Shown one piece after another: positions 17,654-27,364 of a stretch of DNA of 64,000 nucleotides. The position numbers and the translations under genes are program-made. Position 1 is the stretch's first letter, and every line of letters begins with the position of its first letter. Source of the DNA: Prochlorococcus sp. AG-347-L17 (lineage in GTDB: Bacteria > Cyanobacteriota > Cyanobacteriia > PCC-6307 > Cyanobiaceae); NCBI GenBank assembly GCA_003278925.1, contig QCCN01000005.1:43157-107156 (forward strand), read 5' to 3'. The notes under the pieces were generated by a model, which was given only the letters and a program-made list of their open reading frames with translations, ran no database searches and was not told the origin of the DNA.

Positions 17654-19048
17654 GTGCTAACAAAAACAAAATCAGACGAAAAACAATCTAAAAAGAATTC
17701 AACTACTGGCAGTTATTGGATAACCACATTTGGATGCCAAATGAACAAAGCTGATTCTGAGAGAATGGCTGGGACATTAGAGAAGATGGGATATACCAGA
17801 GCAGATAATGAATTAAATGCCGATTTAGTCTTGTACAATACATGTACGATCAGAGACAATGCGGAGCAAAAAGTTTATAGCTTTCTAGGAAGACAAGCAA
17901 AAAGAAAGCACAAAACACCTAACTTAAAACTTGTTGTTGCAGGTTGTCTTGCGCAGCAAGAGGGAGAGTCCTTATTAAGAAGAGTCCCAGAACTTGATCT
18001 TGTTATGGGGCCTCAACACGTAAATAATCTTGAGAATCTTCTGGGGAAAGTTGATTTAGGAAATCAAGTTGCTGCCACAGAAGAAACCTTCATTTCTGAA
18101 GACATAACAAGTGCCAGAAGAGAAAGCTCTGTTTGTGGCTGGGTTAATATCATTTATGGATGTAATGAAAGATGTTCATATTGTGTAGTCCCCTCTGTAA
18201 GGGGAAAAGAGCAATCAAGATATCCGCATGCGATAAAAAGTGAGATCCAAAAATTAGCAGATGATGATTTTAAAGAAATTACTCTTTTGGGTCAGAATAT
18301 TGATGCATATGGTAGAGACCTCCCAGGAACTACAAAAGAGGGGAGAAAAGAGAATACTCTAACTGATCTTTTATATTATATTCATGATGTTAAAGGAATT
18401 CGCAGAATAAGATTTGCTACTAGTCATCCAAGATATTTTTCAAAAAGATTGATTCAAGCTTGTTATGAACTTGATAAAGTCTGTGAACATTTCCATATTC
18501 CCTTCCAAAGTGGAAATGATGAAATCTTAAAACAAATGTCAAGAGGATATTCTATTAAAAAGTATAAAAATATTATCGAGAATATAAGGTCATTAATGCC
18601 AGATGCATCAATCACTGCTGACGCAATAGTTGCTTTCCCAGGAGAAACCGAGAAACAATATCAAGATACATTAAAACTAATATCAGATATTGGTTTTGAT
18701 CAAGTAAATACGGCAGCATATTCACCAAGACCAAATACTCCTGCAGCAGTTTGGTCGAATCAAATTTCTGAAGTGGTAAAAAAAGCTAGATTACAAGAAA
18801 TTAATGATTTAGTCGAAAAAACTGCTAAGACCAGAAATCAAAGATACATCAACAATATTGAAAGCGTTTTAATTGAGGGTTTAAATCCAAAAAATTCCTC
18901 GCAAATTATGGGTAGAACTAGAACAAATAGATTAACTTTCGTGGAGATTCCCAAAAACATTAATTTTAATTTTTCATTGGGAGATGAGATAGATGTCAAA
19001 ATAAATGAAGCAAGACCTTTTTCTTTAACAGGCGAACTTTATTTGTAA
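17654..19048 (+). CDS. miaB: tRNA-2-methylthio-N6-dimethylallyladenosine synthase
   Basis: Radical-SAM methylthiotransferase modifying A37 of tRNAs that read U-initial codons. The N-terminal UPF0004 domain has Cys28, Cys64 and Cys98 for one iron-sulfur cluster; the radical-SAM motif [12 protein letters not shown] gives Cys170, Cys174 and Cys177 for the other; a C-terminal TRAM domain (about 395-464) binds RNA. Start GTG at 17654. 464 residues, full length. tRNA-His lies just upstream and ddl 9 bases downstream. Confidence 0.95.
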   Translation: MLTKTKSDEKQSKKNSTTGSYWITTFGCQMNKADSERMAGTLEKMGYTRADNELNADLVLYNTCTIRDNAEQKVYSFLGRQAKRKHKTPNLKLVVAGCLAQQEGESLLRRVPELDLVMGPQHVNNLENLLGKVDLGNQVAATEETFISEDITSARRESSVCGWVNIIYGCNERCSYCVVPSVRGKEQSRYPHAIKSEIQKLADDDFKEITLLGQNIDAYGRDLPGTTKEGRKENTLTDLLYYIHDVKGIRRIRFATSHPRYFSKRLIQACYELDKVCEHFHIPFQSGNDEILKQMSRGYSIKKYKNIIENIRSLMPDASITADAIVAFPGETEKQYQDTLKLISDIGFDQVNTAAYSPRPNTPAAVWSNQISEVVKKARLQEINDLVEKTAKTRNQRYINNIESVLIEGLNPKNSSQIMGRTRTNRLTFVEIPKNINFNFSLGDEIDVKINEARPFSLTGELYL

Positions 19049-19057
19049 TCTTTTTAA

Positions 19058-20125
19058 ATGATAGGGGGGCAAAAAAAATGTATTGGTTTAATATTTGGCG
19101 GTAATTCCAATGAGCATGAAATATCTATATCCTCTGCAAAAACAGTTTTTCAAGCATTTAATTCAGAAATAAACAAAGAACGCTATATAGTTAAAACCTT
19201 TTACATAAACAAATATGGAGATTGGCTTGATAGTCATCTCTCAGAAAAGATACTAATTGGTGGAATTGAAAACAATAAAACAAATAAACAAGAAATTTTT
19301 AATCAGAAAAAAATTAACTTCCTTGACGGAATTGAATTTCAAAATGTTGATGTGTGGTTTCCTCTTTTACATGGATTTAATGGTGAAGACGGATCAATTC
19401 ATGGCTTACTTAAATTTACAAAGAAACCTTTAGTCGGATGTGGAATTATTGGCTCTGCACTTGGAATGGATAAAATATTGATGAAAACAGTTTTCGCAAA
19501 CCTTAAACTTCCGCAAGTTAATTATCTAGTTTTTCAAAATGAAAATCTCAACGATAAGGAAGTAAAAAACAAAATAATTAATGAAATTTTAAAAAAATTA
19601 AAATTTCCTGTTTTTGTTAAACCATCGAACTCAGGATCATCTCTTGGCATCTCCAAAGTCAAAAATGAATCAGAAATATTACAAGCTTTAGAAAAGGCTC
19701 GGGAAATAGATTCAAGAATCTTAATAGAAGAAGGTTTAGAGGTAAGGGAGATTGAATGCGGAATAATTGGGAATTCAAAACTCTTAAGCTCTGAGATAGG
19801 CGAGGTAAATTACGAAAGTGATTGGTATGATTACGATTCAAAATATCACTCTAATAATAAAATAATTATCCCAGCCGAAATAGATTCTAAAATCACAAAA
19901 GAAATTAAAGAAATTGCTATTAAAAGTTGTAGAGCACTAAATATTTTCGGTTTTGCAAGAGTAGATTTCTTTTTAGAAAAATCTTCAAATAAAATTTTGC
20001 TGAATGAAATAAATACAATTCCTGGTTTTACAAAAAACAGTATGTTTCCAATGCTTTGGGAAGCTTCAGGTTTAAAAATTGAACACCTTGTGGCTAAACT
20101 AGTAGATATATCTTTAGATTTGTAA
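19058..20125 (+). CDS. ddl: D-alanine--D-alanine ligase
   Basis: Joins two D-alanines for the peptidoglycan stem. ATP-grasp enzyme of 355 residues: IFGGNSNEHEISISSAK at the N-terminus, VWFPLLHGFNGEDGSIHG, FVKPSNSGSSLGISKV and FARVDFFLEKSS then LLNEINTIPGFTKNSMFP, which covers the metal- and D-Ala-binding loop. A G-rich stretch just after the start codon and the AGG-poor leader give no clear ribosome-binding site. First gene of the ddl - unknown - ftsQ - ftsZ block. Confidence 0.95.
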   Translation: MIGGQKKCIGLIFGGNSNEHEISISSAKTVFQAFNSEINKERYIVKTFYINKYGDWLDSHLSEKILIGGIENNKTNKQEIFNQKKINFLDGIEFQNVDVWFPLLHGFNGEDGSIHGLLKFTKKPLVGCGIIGSALGMDKILMKTVFANLKLPQVNYLVFQNENLNDKEVKNKIINEILKKLKFPVFVKPSNSGSSLGISKVKNESEILQALEKAREIDSRILIEEGLEVREIECGIIGNSKLLSSEIGEVNYESDWYDYDSKYHSNNKIIIPAEIDSKITKEIKEIAIKSCRALNIFGFARVDFFLEKSSNKILLNEINTIPGFTKNSMFPMLWEASGLKIEHLVAKLVDISLDL

Positions 20126-20135
20126 TTTAAATCAA

Positions 20136-20546
20136 ATGTTGCATGGACTACTTTGGTTGCCATTACTTTTAATCTTCATTTTATTAACTGCACTTGGATG
20201 GTTAGAAAGAAGAAGGCAAAATCTTTTTAGAAGTTGGGCGAGTGATTCTGAACTGTGCAAGTTAGATAGTTCAGGTGCAGCGTACTTAAAAAATGGAGAG
20301 TTAAAGTGGAGCGCATTTGAAGCTGGTAAATTTGAAGAAAAAGATTGTTTTACAATCAAGAAATTGGAATTAGTTGAATTAATGGCACTAACCTCAGGAG
20401 AAGCTCCTCTAACAAGTGAATCTCAAGGTAAGTGCCGGTTGAGATTAGTTGGGGATGGGAAAGAGATGGATGTACCATTTTCAGATGCAGAGCAAGCGAG
20501 AGAATGGATGGACCAACTGATGGAAAAAGCTCGATGTGATTTGTGA
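20136..20546 (+). CDS. Conserved-type single-pass membrane protein between ddl and ftsQ
   Basis: 136 residues: one N-terminal membrane segment (LLWLPLLLIFILLTALGW), then RRRQ and a cytosolic domain of about 110 residues rich in charged residues, with EWMDQLMEKARC at the end. Topology is N-out/C-in by the positive-inside rule. No family is recognised. It starts 10 bases after ddl and its stop overlaps the ftsQ GTG by four bases (GTGA), so it is almost certainly co-transcribed and perhaps coupled with ftsQ. Its place inside the division block suggests an envelope or septum role; this is inference. Confidence 0.8.
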   Translation: MLHGLLWLPLLLIFILLTALGWLERRRQNLFRSWASDSELCKLDSSGAAYLKNGELKWSAFEAGKFEEKDCFTIKKLELVELMALTSGEAPLTSESQGKCRLRLVGDGKEMDVPFSDAEQAREWMDQLMEKARCDL

Positions 20547-21268
20547 AAAACCAAAAAGTTATCAAAAATAGAACCTTTTTTTTTCTAATTTCATTTTTAT
20601 TTTTAACAAGCTTATTAAGCATAAAAACTCTCAAAAAAGTTGAGACTCAGGACATTAGGATTTCTGGAAGTGAATTATTTACGCAGAATGATGTAGTAAA
20701 AAATTCATCTTTAAGTCTTCCAATCCGATTAATTTTTGTTGAAACTAATTTGTTAGAAAAAGAGTTAAAACAAAATTTATCTCTCAAGAATGTTTCGGTA
20801 AATAGAGAATTATTTCCTTTTGGTTTGAAAGTGCACATTAATACAAGAACTCCAGTAGCTTTCGGGGAGAGAATATTAAACGACGAAAAAATATTAGGTT
20901 TTATTGATAAAGAAGGTATTTTTATTAATAAACAACATGTTGATAAAAAAAATTTAAACAAGTTAAACATACAAGTTATTGGATGGGAAAAAAAATTTAA
21001 AAAAATATTATCTGAAATTTTTTTCACTCTAGAGAATTATGAATTAGAGATAGTTAAAATATCTTTTTCATCCGATGGATTTCTAACTGTTGAGGAAAAA
21101 GATTTAAAAACAATATTCTTAGGATTTAAGCCAAAATTAATCAACTATCAATTACAAATAATCAATAATCTTAAAAATGAATTTAAGAAAAATAGCTTTT
21201 CAATAAAAATAGATAATATTGATCTTACTAATCCAAATAAACCAAAAATAAAAGTGTTCAAACCCTAA
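20543..21268 (+). CDS. ftsQ: Cell division protein FtsQ (POTRA-type)
   Basis: Bitopic divisome scaffold. A short cytosolic tail (KNQKVIKNR) is followed by one membrane helix (FFFLISFLFLTSLLSI) and an extracytoplasmic region starting with a POTRA domain (about 32-105: DIRISGSELFTQNDVVKN and VHINTRTPVAFGE). The C-terminal part is weakly conserved as usual for cyanobacterial FtsQ. Start GTG at 20543, overlapping the upstream gene by four bases. 241 residues. Confidence 0.85.
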   Translation: MKNQKVIKNRTFFFLISFLFLTSLLSIKTLKKVETQDIRISGSELFTQNDVVKNSSLSLPIRLIFVETNLLEKELKQNLSLKNVSVNRELFPFGLKVHINTRTPVAFGERILNDEKILGFIDKEGIFINKQHVDKKNLNKLNIQVIGWEKKFKKILSEIFFTLENYELEIVKISFSSDGFLTVEEKDLKTIFLGFKPKLINYQLQIINNLKNEFKKNSFSIKIDNIDLTNPNKPKIKVFKP

Positions 21269-21419
21269 TATTCAAAAAAGGATTTTGAGTAATTTTTTTT
21301 AATTATTGTAGTGTTAATGTGGGTTTTGCATTCAAAACAAAATATTTAATAAATAAATATTTTTAGGATTTTCCTCAACAAATTCCTACAGATGAGCTCA
21401 GTAAGTTCATAATGCACCC

Positions 21420-21431
21420 AATACTAGTATT
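21420..21431. promoter_or_regulatory. 12-bp perfect palindrome 16 bases upstream of ftsZ
   Basis: AATACTAGTATT lies within the 179-base ftsQ-ftsZ gap, ending 16 bases before the ftsZ ATG. A second dyad, GTTTTG-catt-CAAAAC, occupies 21323-21338. Together they suggest that ftsZ has its own regulated leader rather than depending only on readthrough from ftsQ. No known factor is recognised. Confidence 0.25.
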
Positions 21432-21447
21432 AGATTCCTATTAAGAG

Positions 21448-22563
21448 ATGAGCTTCGGTAACAATCCAAACTTTGATCAATCGAGAGAAATCCTTCCAAG
21501 CCAAAACGCCAAAATTGAAGTTATTGGTGTAGGAGGTGGTGGTAGTAATGCAGTCAACAGAATGATAAATAGTGATTTAGAAGGTGTTTCATTTCGAGTC
21601 CTCAATACCGATGCACAAGCCCTACTACAGTCTTCTGCAGAGCGTAGAGTTCAACTTGGACAAAACCTCACTAGAGGTTTAGGCGCAGGTGGGAATCCAA
21701 GTATTGGGCAAAAAGCAGCCGAAGAATCCAAAGAAGAGCTTCAACAAGCGTTAGAGGGATCTGATCTAGTTTTTATAGCTGCTGGTATGGGTGGCGGAAC
21801 GGGTACAGGAGCAGCTCCAGTAGTTGCAGAAGTAGCTAAACAAAGTGGTGCTTTAACAGTTGGTATAGTTACTAAACCATTTTCCTTTGAAGGAAAAAGA
21901 AGAATGCGTCAAGCAGAAGAGGGAATCGCAAGATTAGCTGAAAATGTTGATACTCTTATAGTTATTCCAAATGACCGATTAAAAGACGTTATTGCAGGAG
22001 CTCCACTTCAAGAAGCATTTAGGAACGCTGATGATGTTTTAAGGATGGGTGTCAAAGGTATCAGTGACATAATTACTTGCCCAGGATTAGTTAACGTTGA
22101 TTTTGCAGATATAAGATCTGTTATGACGGAAGCAGGCACTGCTCTTCTCGGAATAGGTATAGGTTCAGGAAGATCGAGAGCTATAGAGGCTGCACAGGCA
22201 GCGATGAATAGTCCGCTATTAGAAGCAGCTAGAATTGATGGAGCTAAAGGCTGCGTTATAAATATTACTGGTGGCAAAGACATGACTTTAGAAGATATGA
22301 CCTCTGCATCTGAAATTATTTATGATGTTGTCGATCAAGAAGCAAATATTATTGTTGGTGCAGTGGTCGATGAGGCAATGGAAGGGGAGATACAAGTTAC
22401 TGTAATTGCTACAGGATTTGAAACGACCCAACCACTAAACCAACAAAGAATTAAAAACAGATTATCTAATCAACCTTTATATAATTTTTCAGAAAATAGA
22501 GAATCAGGAGCTAGTATTCCTGAATTTTTGAGATTGAGGCAAAATAAAAAAGATATAGGTTAA
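21448..22563 (+). CDS. ftsZ: Cell division protein FtsZ
   Basis: Tubulin-like GTPase that forms the division ring. GTP-binding features: [14 protein letters not shown] at 26-39, the tubulin signature GGGTGTG at 115-121, VLNTDAQAL, and the T7 catalytic loop around [12 protein letters not shown]. 371 residues with a short linker and the C-terminal tail [14 protein letters not shown], the partner-binding peptide. No ftsA is present, as expected for cyanobacteria. Followed by the oppositely oriented SRP RNA. Confidence 0.98.
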   Translation: MSFGNNPNFDQSREILPSQNAKIEVIGVGGGGSNAVNRMINSDLEGVSFRVLNTDAQALLQSSAERRVQLGQNLTRGLGAGGNPSIGQKAAEESKEELQQALEGSDLVFIAAGMGGGTGTGAAPVVAEVAKQSGALTVGIVTKPFSFEGKRRMRQAEEGIARLAENVDTLIVIPNDRLKDVIAGAPLQEAFRNADDVLRMGVKGISDIITCPGLVNVDFADIRSVMTEAGTALLGIGIGSGRSRAIEAAQAAMNSPLLEAARIDGAKGCVINITGGKDMTLEDMTSASEIIYDVVDQEANIIVGAVVDEAMEGEIQVTVIATGFETTQPLNQQRIKNRLSNQPLYNFSENRESGASIPEFLRLRQNKKDIG

Positions 22564-22578
22564 AAGGTAAAATAGAGT

Positions 22579-22672
22579 GACTCGGTTATCTCGCCTGCCT
22601 CAAGCATCCCTTGTGGCTGCTACCTTCCGGTCCTGACCAGGTTTAGGCGTTAAAACCGCGAAAGGCCGAGTC
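22579..22672 (-). ncRNA. ffs: Signal recognition particle RNA (4.5S type)
   Basis: On the minus strand, the hallmark GGTCAGGACCGGAAGG followed by AGCAGCC gives the SRP domain IV (GGAA tetraloop region and asymmetric loop that binds Ffh). The outer ends GACTCGG (22579-22585) and CCGAGTC (22666-22672) pair to close a hairpin of about 94 bases, the small bacterial form. The 3' end faces a T-rich stretch (minus strand) before ftsZ. It lies antisense between ftsZ and panB. Confidence 0.93.
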
Positions 22673-22719
22673 AAAATTATACTAGCAATTATTAATTAAA
22701 AAAGATACATAAATTTATT

Positions 22720-23493
22720 ATGTTACCTTCAGACCTAGTTAATTATAAAAAAAATTCTCGCAAAATCATTGCACTAACTGCATGGGACTCTATATCAGGA
22801 TCTATTGCAGAACAAGCAAATGTTGATCTCGTACTAGTAGGAGATTCATTAGCAATGGTCTGCTTAGGATATAAATCGACATTACCATTAACTTTAGAAA
22901 ACATAATTTATCACACTAATGCTGTTTCAAGAGGATTTAAGAAGAAAATTCAGGAACAACCTTTAGTCGTTTCAGATATGCCTTTTCTGACTTACCAATG
23001 TGGTGAGGATAAAGCTGTTGAGTATGCAGGGAAAATCATTCAGAGCACTTATGCAAAAGCTGTAAAAGTGGAAGGAGCTGAACCAGAAATACAAAAAGTT
23101 ATTTCTAGATTAATAAGAATGGGAATCCCTGTTATGGGTCATATAGGTCTTACACCCCAAAGCTATCTAAATATTGGATTAAGAAAACAAGGAGAAAGCT
23201 TAGCAAGCCAAGAAAAAATTAAGAAAGAGGCTTCAATTCTGCAAGAATTAGGATGTTTTTCAATAGTTCTTGAACATATTCCTGATTTGCTTGCCAAAGA
23301 AATACAAAATTCTTTAACAATTCCCATAATAGGTATCGGTGCGGGTAATTATTGCGATGGGCAAGTAAGAGTTACGGCAGATTTATTAGGCCTCACTGAG
23401 GATCAACCACCATTTTGCCAACCAATTATCCAAGGAAAGAAATTATTTAAGGATAAATTAAAAGAATGGGTAGACTCTGAAAGACTTAATTAA
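22720..23493 (+). CDS. panB: 3-methyl-2-oxobutanoate hydroxymethyltransferase
   Basis: First step of pantothenate (coenzyme A) synthesis, adding a hydroxymethyl group from methylene-THF to ketoisovalerate. TIM-barrel motifs in order: ALTAWDSISGSIAEQA, LVGDSLAMVCLGY, VVSDMPFLTY, VKVEGAE, VMGHIGLTPQS and IIGIGAGNYCDGQV. 257 residues, full length. It converges on hemW with an 8-base overlap. Confidence 0.95.
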   Translation: MLPSDLVNYKKNSRKIIALTAWDSISGSIAEQANVDLVLVGDSLAMVCLGYKSTLPLTLENIIYHTNAVSRGFKKKIQEQPLVVSDMPFLTYQCGEDKAVEYAGKIIQSTYAKAVKVEGAEPEIQKVISRLIRMGIPVMGHIGLTPQSYLNIGLRKQGESLASQEKIKKEASILQELGCFSIVLEHIPDLLAKEIQNSLTIPIIGIGAGNYCDGQVRVTADLLGLTEDQPPFCQPIIQGKKLFKDKLKEWVDSERLN

Positions 23494-24709
23494 TCTTATC
23501 CCACCACTTAAACATAGAAACAATAACTTGATTGCTTAGCTCCATGCCATCAGGCTCACTTAAAAAGAATCTATTACCCTTTCTTACTAATAGTCCACTT
23601 TCAAGAAATCTTTCCCATTCTTTAAGCAATTTCCTGAAGTTGATTTCAAATTTTTTGTTTTCCCAGTTTTGTTCTTTAAAAACTTCTTTGATATCTAAAC
23701 CCTCTTTAAGTCTTAATCCCAACATTATTTTTTCATCAAGTTCTTGATAGACAAACTCCTTATTATTTAGGGATGAATCTAAATTAAATTCGTATTGTCT
23801 ATTTACCCATTCTTTATATTCTCTGCTAACTCTTGGTCTAGTTAATTTTTCCCCCCAAGGTGAACTAGTGGAACCTTGACCAAAACTCCACCAGCCTAAA
23901 CCACTCCAATAAACTCTATTATGTCTCGATTGATGTCGCGGAAGGCAATAGTTTGAGATTTCATATCTTGAATAACCTGAGTTTTTTAAAATTGAGTGCG
24001 TTGATTCACTATTTCTAAAAGCTTCTTCATCATCTGGGAGTTTTAGTTTGCCTAAAGTAACTAATTTTTTAAAAACAGTTCCATTTTCAATATTTAAATC
24101 GTAAATAGATAGATGCGGTGGTAAAAACGTTATTGCTTGTTTTAAGTCATCTTGCCATTCTTTAAATCCACTAAGTGGCAAGTTTTGAATTAAATCTAAA
24201 CTCCAGCTTTTTATTGACCCAGAATCATATTCTCTCTTCAACCATAAACAAGATTTTTCTGCATCTTCTTTCAAATGACGCCTTCCCGAATTTTGAAGTA
24301 TCTGATTATTAAAACTTTGTACTCCGAGACTAAATCTATTTATCCCAGCATTTATGAATCCAAAAAGATCATCTTGAGTAAAACTAGCTGGATCAACCTC
24401 CATAGTAATTTCAGCACCATAATCAATTCCATAATTTTTTTTAAAAAGATCAATTAATTCTTTGATTTGGGATGGATCTAAAATTGATGGTGTACCACCT
24501 CCTACATAAATTGTCGATAGAGGTGATTTATGCTCAATTGACAATATTTCTTTATATAAAAATTGCAAATACTCTTGAACAGTTTTACTTCCATAACCTT
24601 TTAAAGTTTCAACTTTGTTTCCTAATGGAACAATTGCAAAATCACAATAAAAACATCTTCTGTGGCAAAAAGGAATGTGCACATAAGCACTTCTTGGAAA
24701 CTTATTCAT
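23486..24709 (-). CDS. hemW: HemW-type radical-SAM heme chaperone
   Basis: Radical-SAM protein of the HemN/HemW family. The cluster motif CHRRCFYC gives Cys15, Cys19 and Cys22 very near the N-terminus, with YVGGGTPSIL and GVQSFNNQILQNSGRRH as SAM-binding segments. The close N-terminal position of the motif and 407-residue length fit HemW (heme delivery) rather than true oxygen-independent coproporphyrinogen oxidase, which has a longer N-terminus. Often annotated as hemN in cyanobacteria. Confidence 0.85.
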   Translation of the reverse strand: MNKFPRSAYVHIPFCHRRCFYCDFAIVPLGNKVETLKGYGSKTVQEYLQFLYKEILSIEHKSPLSTIYVGGGTPSILDPSQIKELIDLFKKNYGIDYGAEITMEVDPASFTQDDLFGFINAGINRFSLGVQSFNNQILQNSGRRHLKEDAEKSCLWLKREYDSGSIKSWSLDLIQNLPLSGFKEWQDDLKQAITFLPPHLSIYDLNIENGTVFKKLVTLGKLKLPDDEEAFRNSESTHSILKNSGYSRYEISNYCLPRHQSRHNRVYWSGLGWWSFGQGSTSSPWGEKLTRPRVSREYKEWVNRQYEFNLDSSLNNKEFVYQELDEKIMLGLRLKEGLDIKEVFKEQNWENKKFEINFRKLLKEWERFLESGLLVRKGNRFFLSEPDGMELSNQVIVSMFKWWDKIN

Positions 24710-24805
24710 AATTTAAATTCATTTTTAAGCTTCAAAAAAATATTAAGGATCGAAAAAAATAAAATCCTTATTTACTCAATTAATAAATCCTAGTAGATTA
24801 TAGAT

Positions 24806-25915
24806 ATGACAGATATCCTAGTATTAATTTTATTTGTATTTTCTGGTGCTGCTTCAGGATGGCTTGGTGTTGATTTATTGCCAGTAGACATACTCAAACA
24901 GGTATCTAATGTAGAAGGTTTTAGGATAGTTTTATCAATAATTGGTTTTTTTGTAGGATTAGCAGCTGGTTTTGTATTTCTTCAACTTAGAAAGACGTTT
25001 CTTGATCAAATAAGAACAATGCCAACGGACTTACTAATAAGTAGGTCTGTTGGATTAATTTTAGGATTACTTGTTGCGAATCTCCTACTTGCTCCAATAT
25101 TATTAATTCCCTTCCCTAGAGAGGTTTTTTTCGCAAAACCTTTAGCAGCTATACTAAGCAACATTTTCTTTGGTGTGCTTGGTTATAAGTTGGCAGATAC
25201 CCATGGAAGGACATTATTGAGATTATTCAATCCAAATAATACTGATGCTTATCTAGTCAATGAAGGAATACTCCCTGCCGCAAGTCCAAAAATTCTTGAT
25301 ACCAGCGTAATTATTGATGGAAGAATCAATGGCCTATTAAGTTGCGGCTTATTAGAAGGTCAATTAATTGTTGCTCAAAGTGTGATTGACGAATTACAAA
25401 CTTTAGCTGACTCAAGCAGTAATGAAAAAAGGTCCAAAGGTAGAAGAGGTCTCAAGTTATTAAAAGAATTAAGAGATTTATATGGGAGAAGACTTGTGAT
25501 AAACCCAACAAAGTATGAAGGTAATGGGGTAGATGAAAAACTCTTGAAAATTACTGAAGATATGACAGGAACATTAATTACAGCTGATTATAATCTTTCT
25601 CAGATTGCTGAAGTTAAAGAATTAAAAGTCATGAATTTGAGTGATTTGGTTATTGCTTTAAGGCCAGAAGTACAACCAGGCGAATCACTTAATATAAAAA
25701 TCGTGAGAGAAGGCAAAGAAAAAATGCAAGGTATTGGATATTTAGATGACGGCACAATGGTTGTTATTGATGAGGCAAAAAATTTTGTGGGAAGCAGATT
25801 AGATATTGTTATCACAGGAGCATTACAAACTCCCACGGGAAGAATGGTCTTTGGAAAACTAATAAATAATCCCGAGTCAAACAAATCTTTTAAATCACCA
25901 GCGACACAGGGCTAA
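24806..25915 (+). CDS. Membrane-anchored PIN-TRAM domain protein (YacL-like)
   Basis: 369 residues. Four hydrophobic segments fill the first 140 residues; a PIN nuclease domain follows (about 160-285) with acidic residues in ILDTSVIIDGRI, VIDELQTLAD and LITADYNLSQIA; a TRAM RNA-binding domain (about 295-355) ends the protein. This is the YacL/VapC-like membrane PIN-TRAM architecture widespread in Gram-positives and cyanobacteria and of poorly known function; RNA cleavage or RNA handling at the membrane is inferred. No antitoxin partner is adjacent, so a toxin-antitoxin role is unlikely. clpR follows after 31 bases. Confidence 0.85.
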   Translation: MTDILVLILFVFSGAASGWLGVDLLPVDILKQVSNVEGFRIVLSIIGFFVGLAAGFVFLQLRKTFLDQIRTMPTDLLISRSVGLILGLLVANLLLAPILLIPFPREVFFAKPLAAILSNIFFGVLGYKLADTHGRTLLRLFNPNNTDAYLVNEGILPAASPKILDTSVIIDGRINGLLSCGLLEGQLIVAQSVIDELQTLADSSSNEKRSKGRRGLKLLKELRDLYGRRLVINPTKYEGNGVDEKLLKITEDMTGTLITADYNLSQIAEVKELKVMNLSDLVIALRPEVQPGESLNIKIVREGKEKMQGIGYLDDGTMVVIDEAKNFVGSRLDIVITGALQTPTGRMVFGKLINNPESNKSFKSPATQG

Positions 25916-25946
25916 ATGTAGCTAGAATCAGTTCAATCTTAATTTC

Positions 25947-26618
25947 GTGATACAAATGACTGTATCTGCTCCTTATTACGGCGAAAACACCGTTATGAGG
26001 ACCCCTCCCCCTGATCTCCCCTCTCTTTTATTAAAAGAGCGAATCGTTTATCTTGGTTTACCATTATTTTCAGATGATGATGCGAAAAGACAACTAGGAA
26101 TGGATGTTACTGAGCTAATCATTGCTCAACTTCTTTATCTAGAATTTGAGGATCCAGAAAAACCAATCTATTTTTATATCAATTCAACAGGGACAAGTTG
26201 GTACACTGGTGACGCAGTTGGTTTTGAAACAGAAGCTTTCGCTATCTGCGATACAATAAGCTACATCAAGCCACCAGTTCACACAATATGTATCGGTCAA
26301 GCAATGGGGACTGCTGCAGTTATCCTTTCATCTGGCACTAAGGGACAAAGGGCAGCTCTTCCACATGCTTCTATTGTTTTACATCAACCTATAAGCGGAG
26401 CAAGAGGCCAAGCAACCGATATCCAAATAAGAGCTGAGGAAGTTTTGAAAAATAAAAAATCAATGCTGGAGATTCTATCTCGTAATACTGGGAAGACTAT
26501 CGAAGAACTCTCAAAAGACTCTGACAGGATGAGTTATCTCAACCCCCAAGAAGCACTAGATTATGGAGTTATCGATAGAATACTCACAAGTCAAAAAGAT
26601 TTACCAAATAAAATTTAA
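25947..26618 (+). CDS. clpR: ClpR, inactive ClpP paralogue
   Basis: Structural subunit of the mixed ClpP3/R protease core. ClpP fold throughout (223 residues), but the catalytic serine position is glycine: CIGQAMGTAAVIL has Gly121 where ClpP3 has Ser101 in [12 protein letters not shown]. His146 (VLHQPISG) is kept. Loss of the nucleophile defines ClpR. The frame starts at GTG 25947; an ATG at 25956 (MTVSAPY) is an alternative. It is followed by clpP3 24 bases downstream, the expected operon. Confidence 0.92.
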   Translation: MIQMTVSAPYYGENTVMRTPPPDLPSLLLKERIVYLGLPLFSDDDAKRQLGMDVTELIIAQLLYLEFEDPEKPIYFYINSTGTSWYTGDAVGFETEAFAICDTISYIKPPVHTICIGQAMGTAAVILSSGTKGQRAALPHASIVLHQPISGARGQATDIQIRAEEVLKNKKSMLEILSRNTGKTIEELSKDSDRMSYLNPQEALDYGVIDRILTSQKDLPNKI

Positions 26619-26642
26619 CTTTCACAAAACTATTTTAAAATC

Positions 26643-27254
26643 ATGCCAATAGGAACTCCAAGCGTGCCTTACAGACTTCCAGGAAGTCAATACGAAAGAT
26701 GGGTTGATATATATACAAGACTAGGTGTTGAAAGAATTCTTTTTCTTGGACAGGAAGTGAATGATGGTATTGCTAATAGCCTTGTTGCACAAATGCTTTA
26801 TCTAGATTCTGATGATAATTCCAAACCTATCTATCTATATATAAATAGCCCAGGAGGATCAGTTACTGCTGGTTTGGCTATTTATGACACTATCAAATAC
26901 GTAAAAAGTGATGTAGTTACAATTTGCGTAGGTCTAGCAGCCTCAATGGGAGCGTTCCTATTGGCCGCTGGCACAAAAGGTAAAAGAGTTGCTTTGCCTC
27001 ATAGCAGAATAATGATTCATCAACCTCTAGGAGGAACTTCTCAACGTCAAGCAAGTGATATTGAAATAGAAGCTAAGGAAATTTTAAGAATTAAAGATAT
27101 GTTAAATATGTCTATGGCAGATATGACAGGCCAATCATTTGAGAAAATTGAAAAGGATACTGATAGAGATTATTTTCTAAGTGCCGAAGAAGCAAAAAAC
27201 TATGGCTTAATTGATAGAGTAATCACACATCCAAGCGAAGCAAATCAATCTTAA
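26643..27254 (+). CDS. clpP3: ATP-dependent Clp protease proteolytic subunit (ClpP3)
   Basis: Active serine peptidase subunit that pairs with ClpR. Catalytic Ser101 (LAASMGAF) and His126 (MIHQPLGG) are present, and an Asp of the triad is expected near DRDYF. 203 residues. Gene order directly after clpR, and sequence type, indicate the paralogue called ClpP3 in cyanobacteria; the number is by context. Confidence 0.92.
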   Translation: MPIGTPSVPYRLPGSQYERWVDIYTRLGVERILFLGQEVNDGIANSLVAQMLYLDSDDNSKPIYLYINSPGGSVTAGLAIYDTIKYVKSDVVTICVGLAASMGAFLLAAGTKGKRVALPHSRIMIHQPLGGTSQRQASDIEIEAKEILRIKDMLNMSMADMTGQSFEKIEKDTDRDYFLSAEEAKNYGLIDRVITHPSEANQS

Positions 27255-27364
27255 ATTTTCTAAAAAAATATTTTAATTTTAATTTTTAAATTAATAAATT
27301 TTTGATTTATTTACACCTTTAATGTCTAAAATACTAATTATCAAATGCAAAGAAGCTACAACTA

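Noticed and set aside
24806..25915. PIN-domain gene as a toxin of a toxin-antitoxin pair
   Set aside because: No small antitoxin gene is adjacent, and the protein has a membrane anchor and a TRAM domain unlike VapC toxins.
25947..27254. clpR-clpP3 as a broken or duplicated clpP
   Set aside because: The Ser-to-Gly change is the defining state of ClpR in cyanobacteria, not a decay mutation; both genes are full length.
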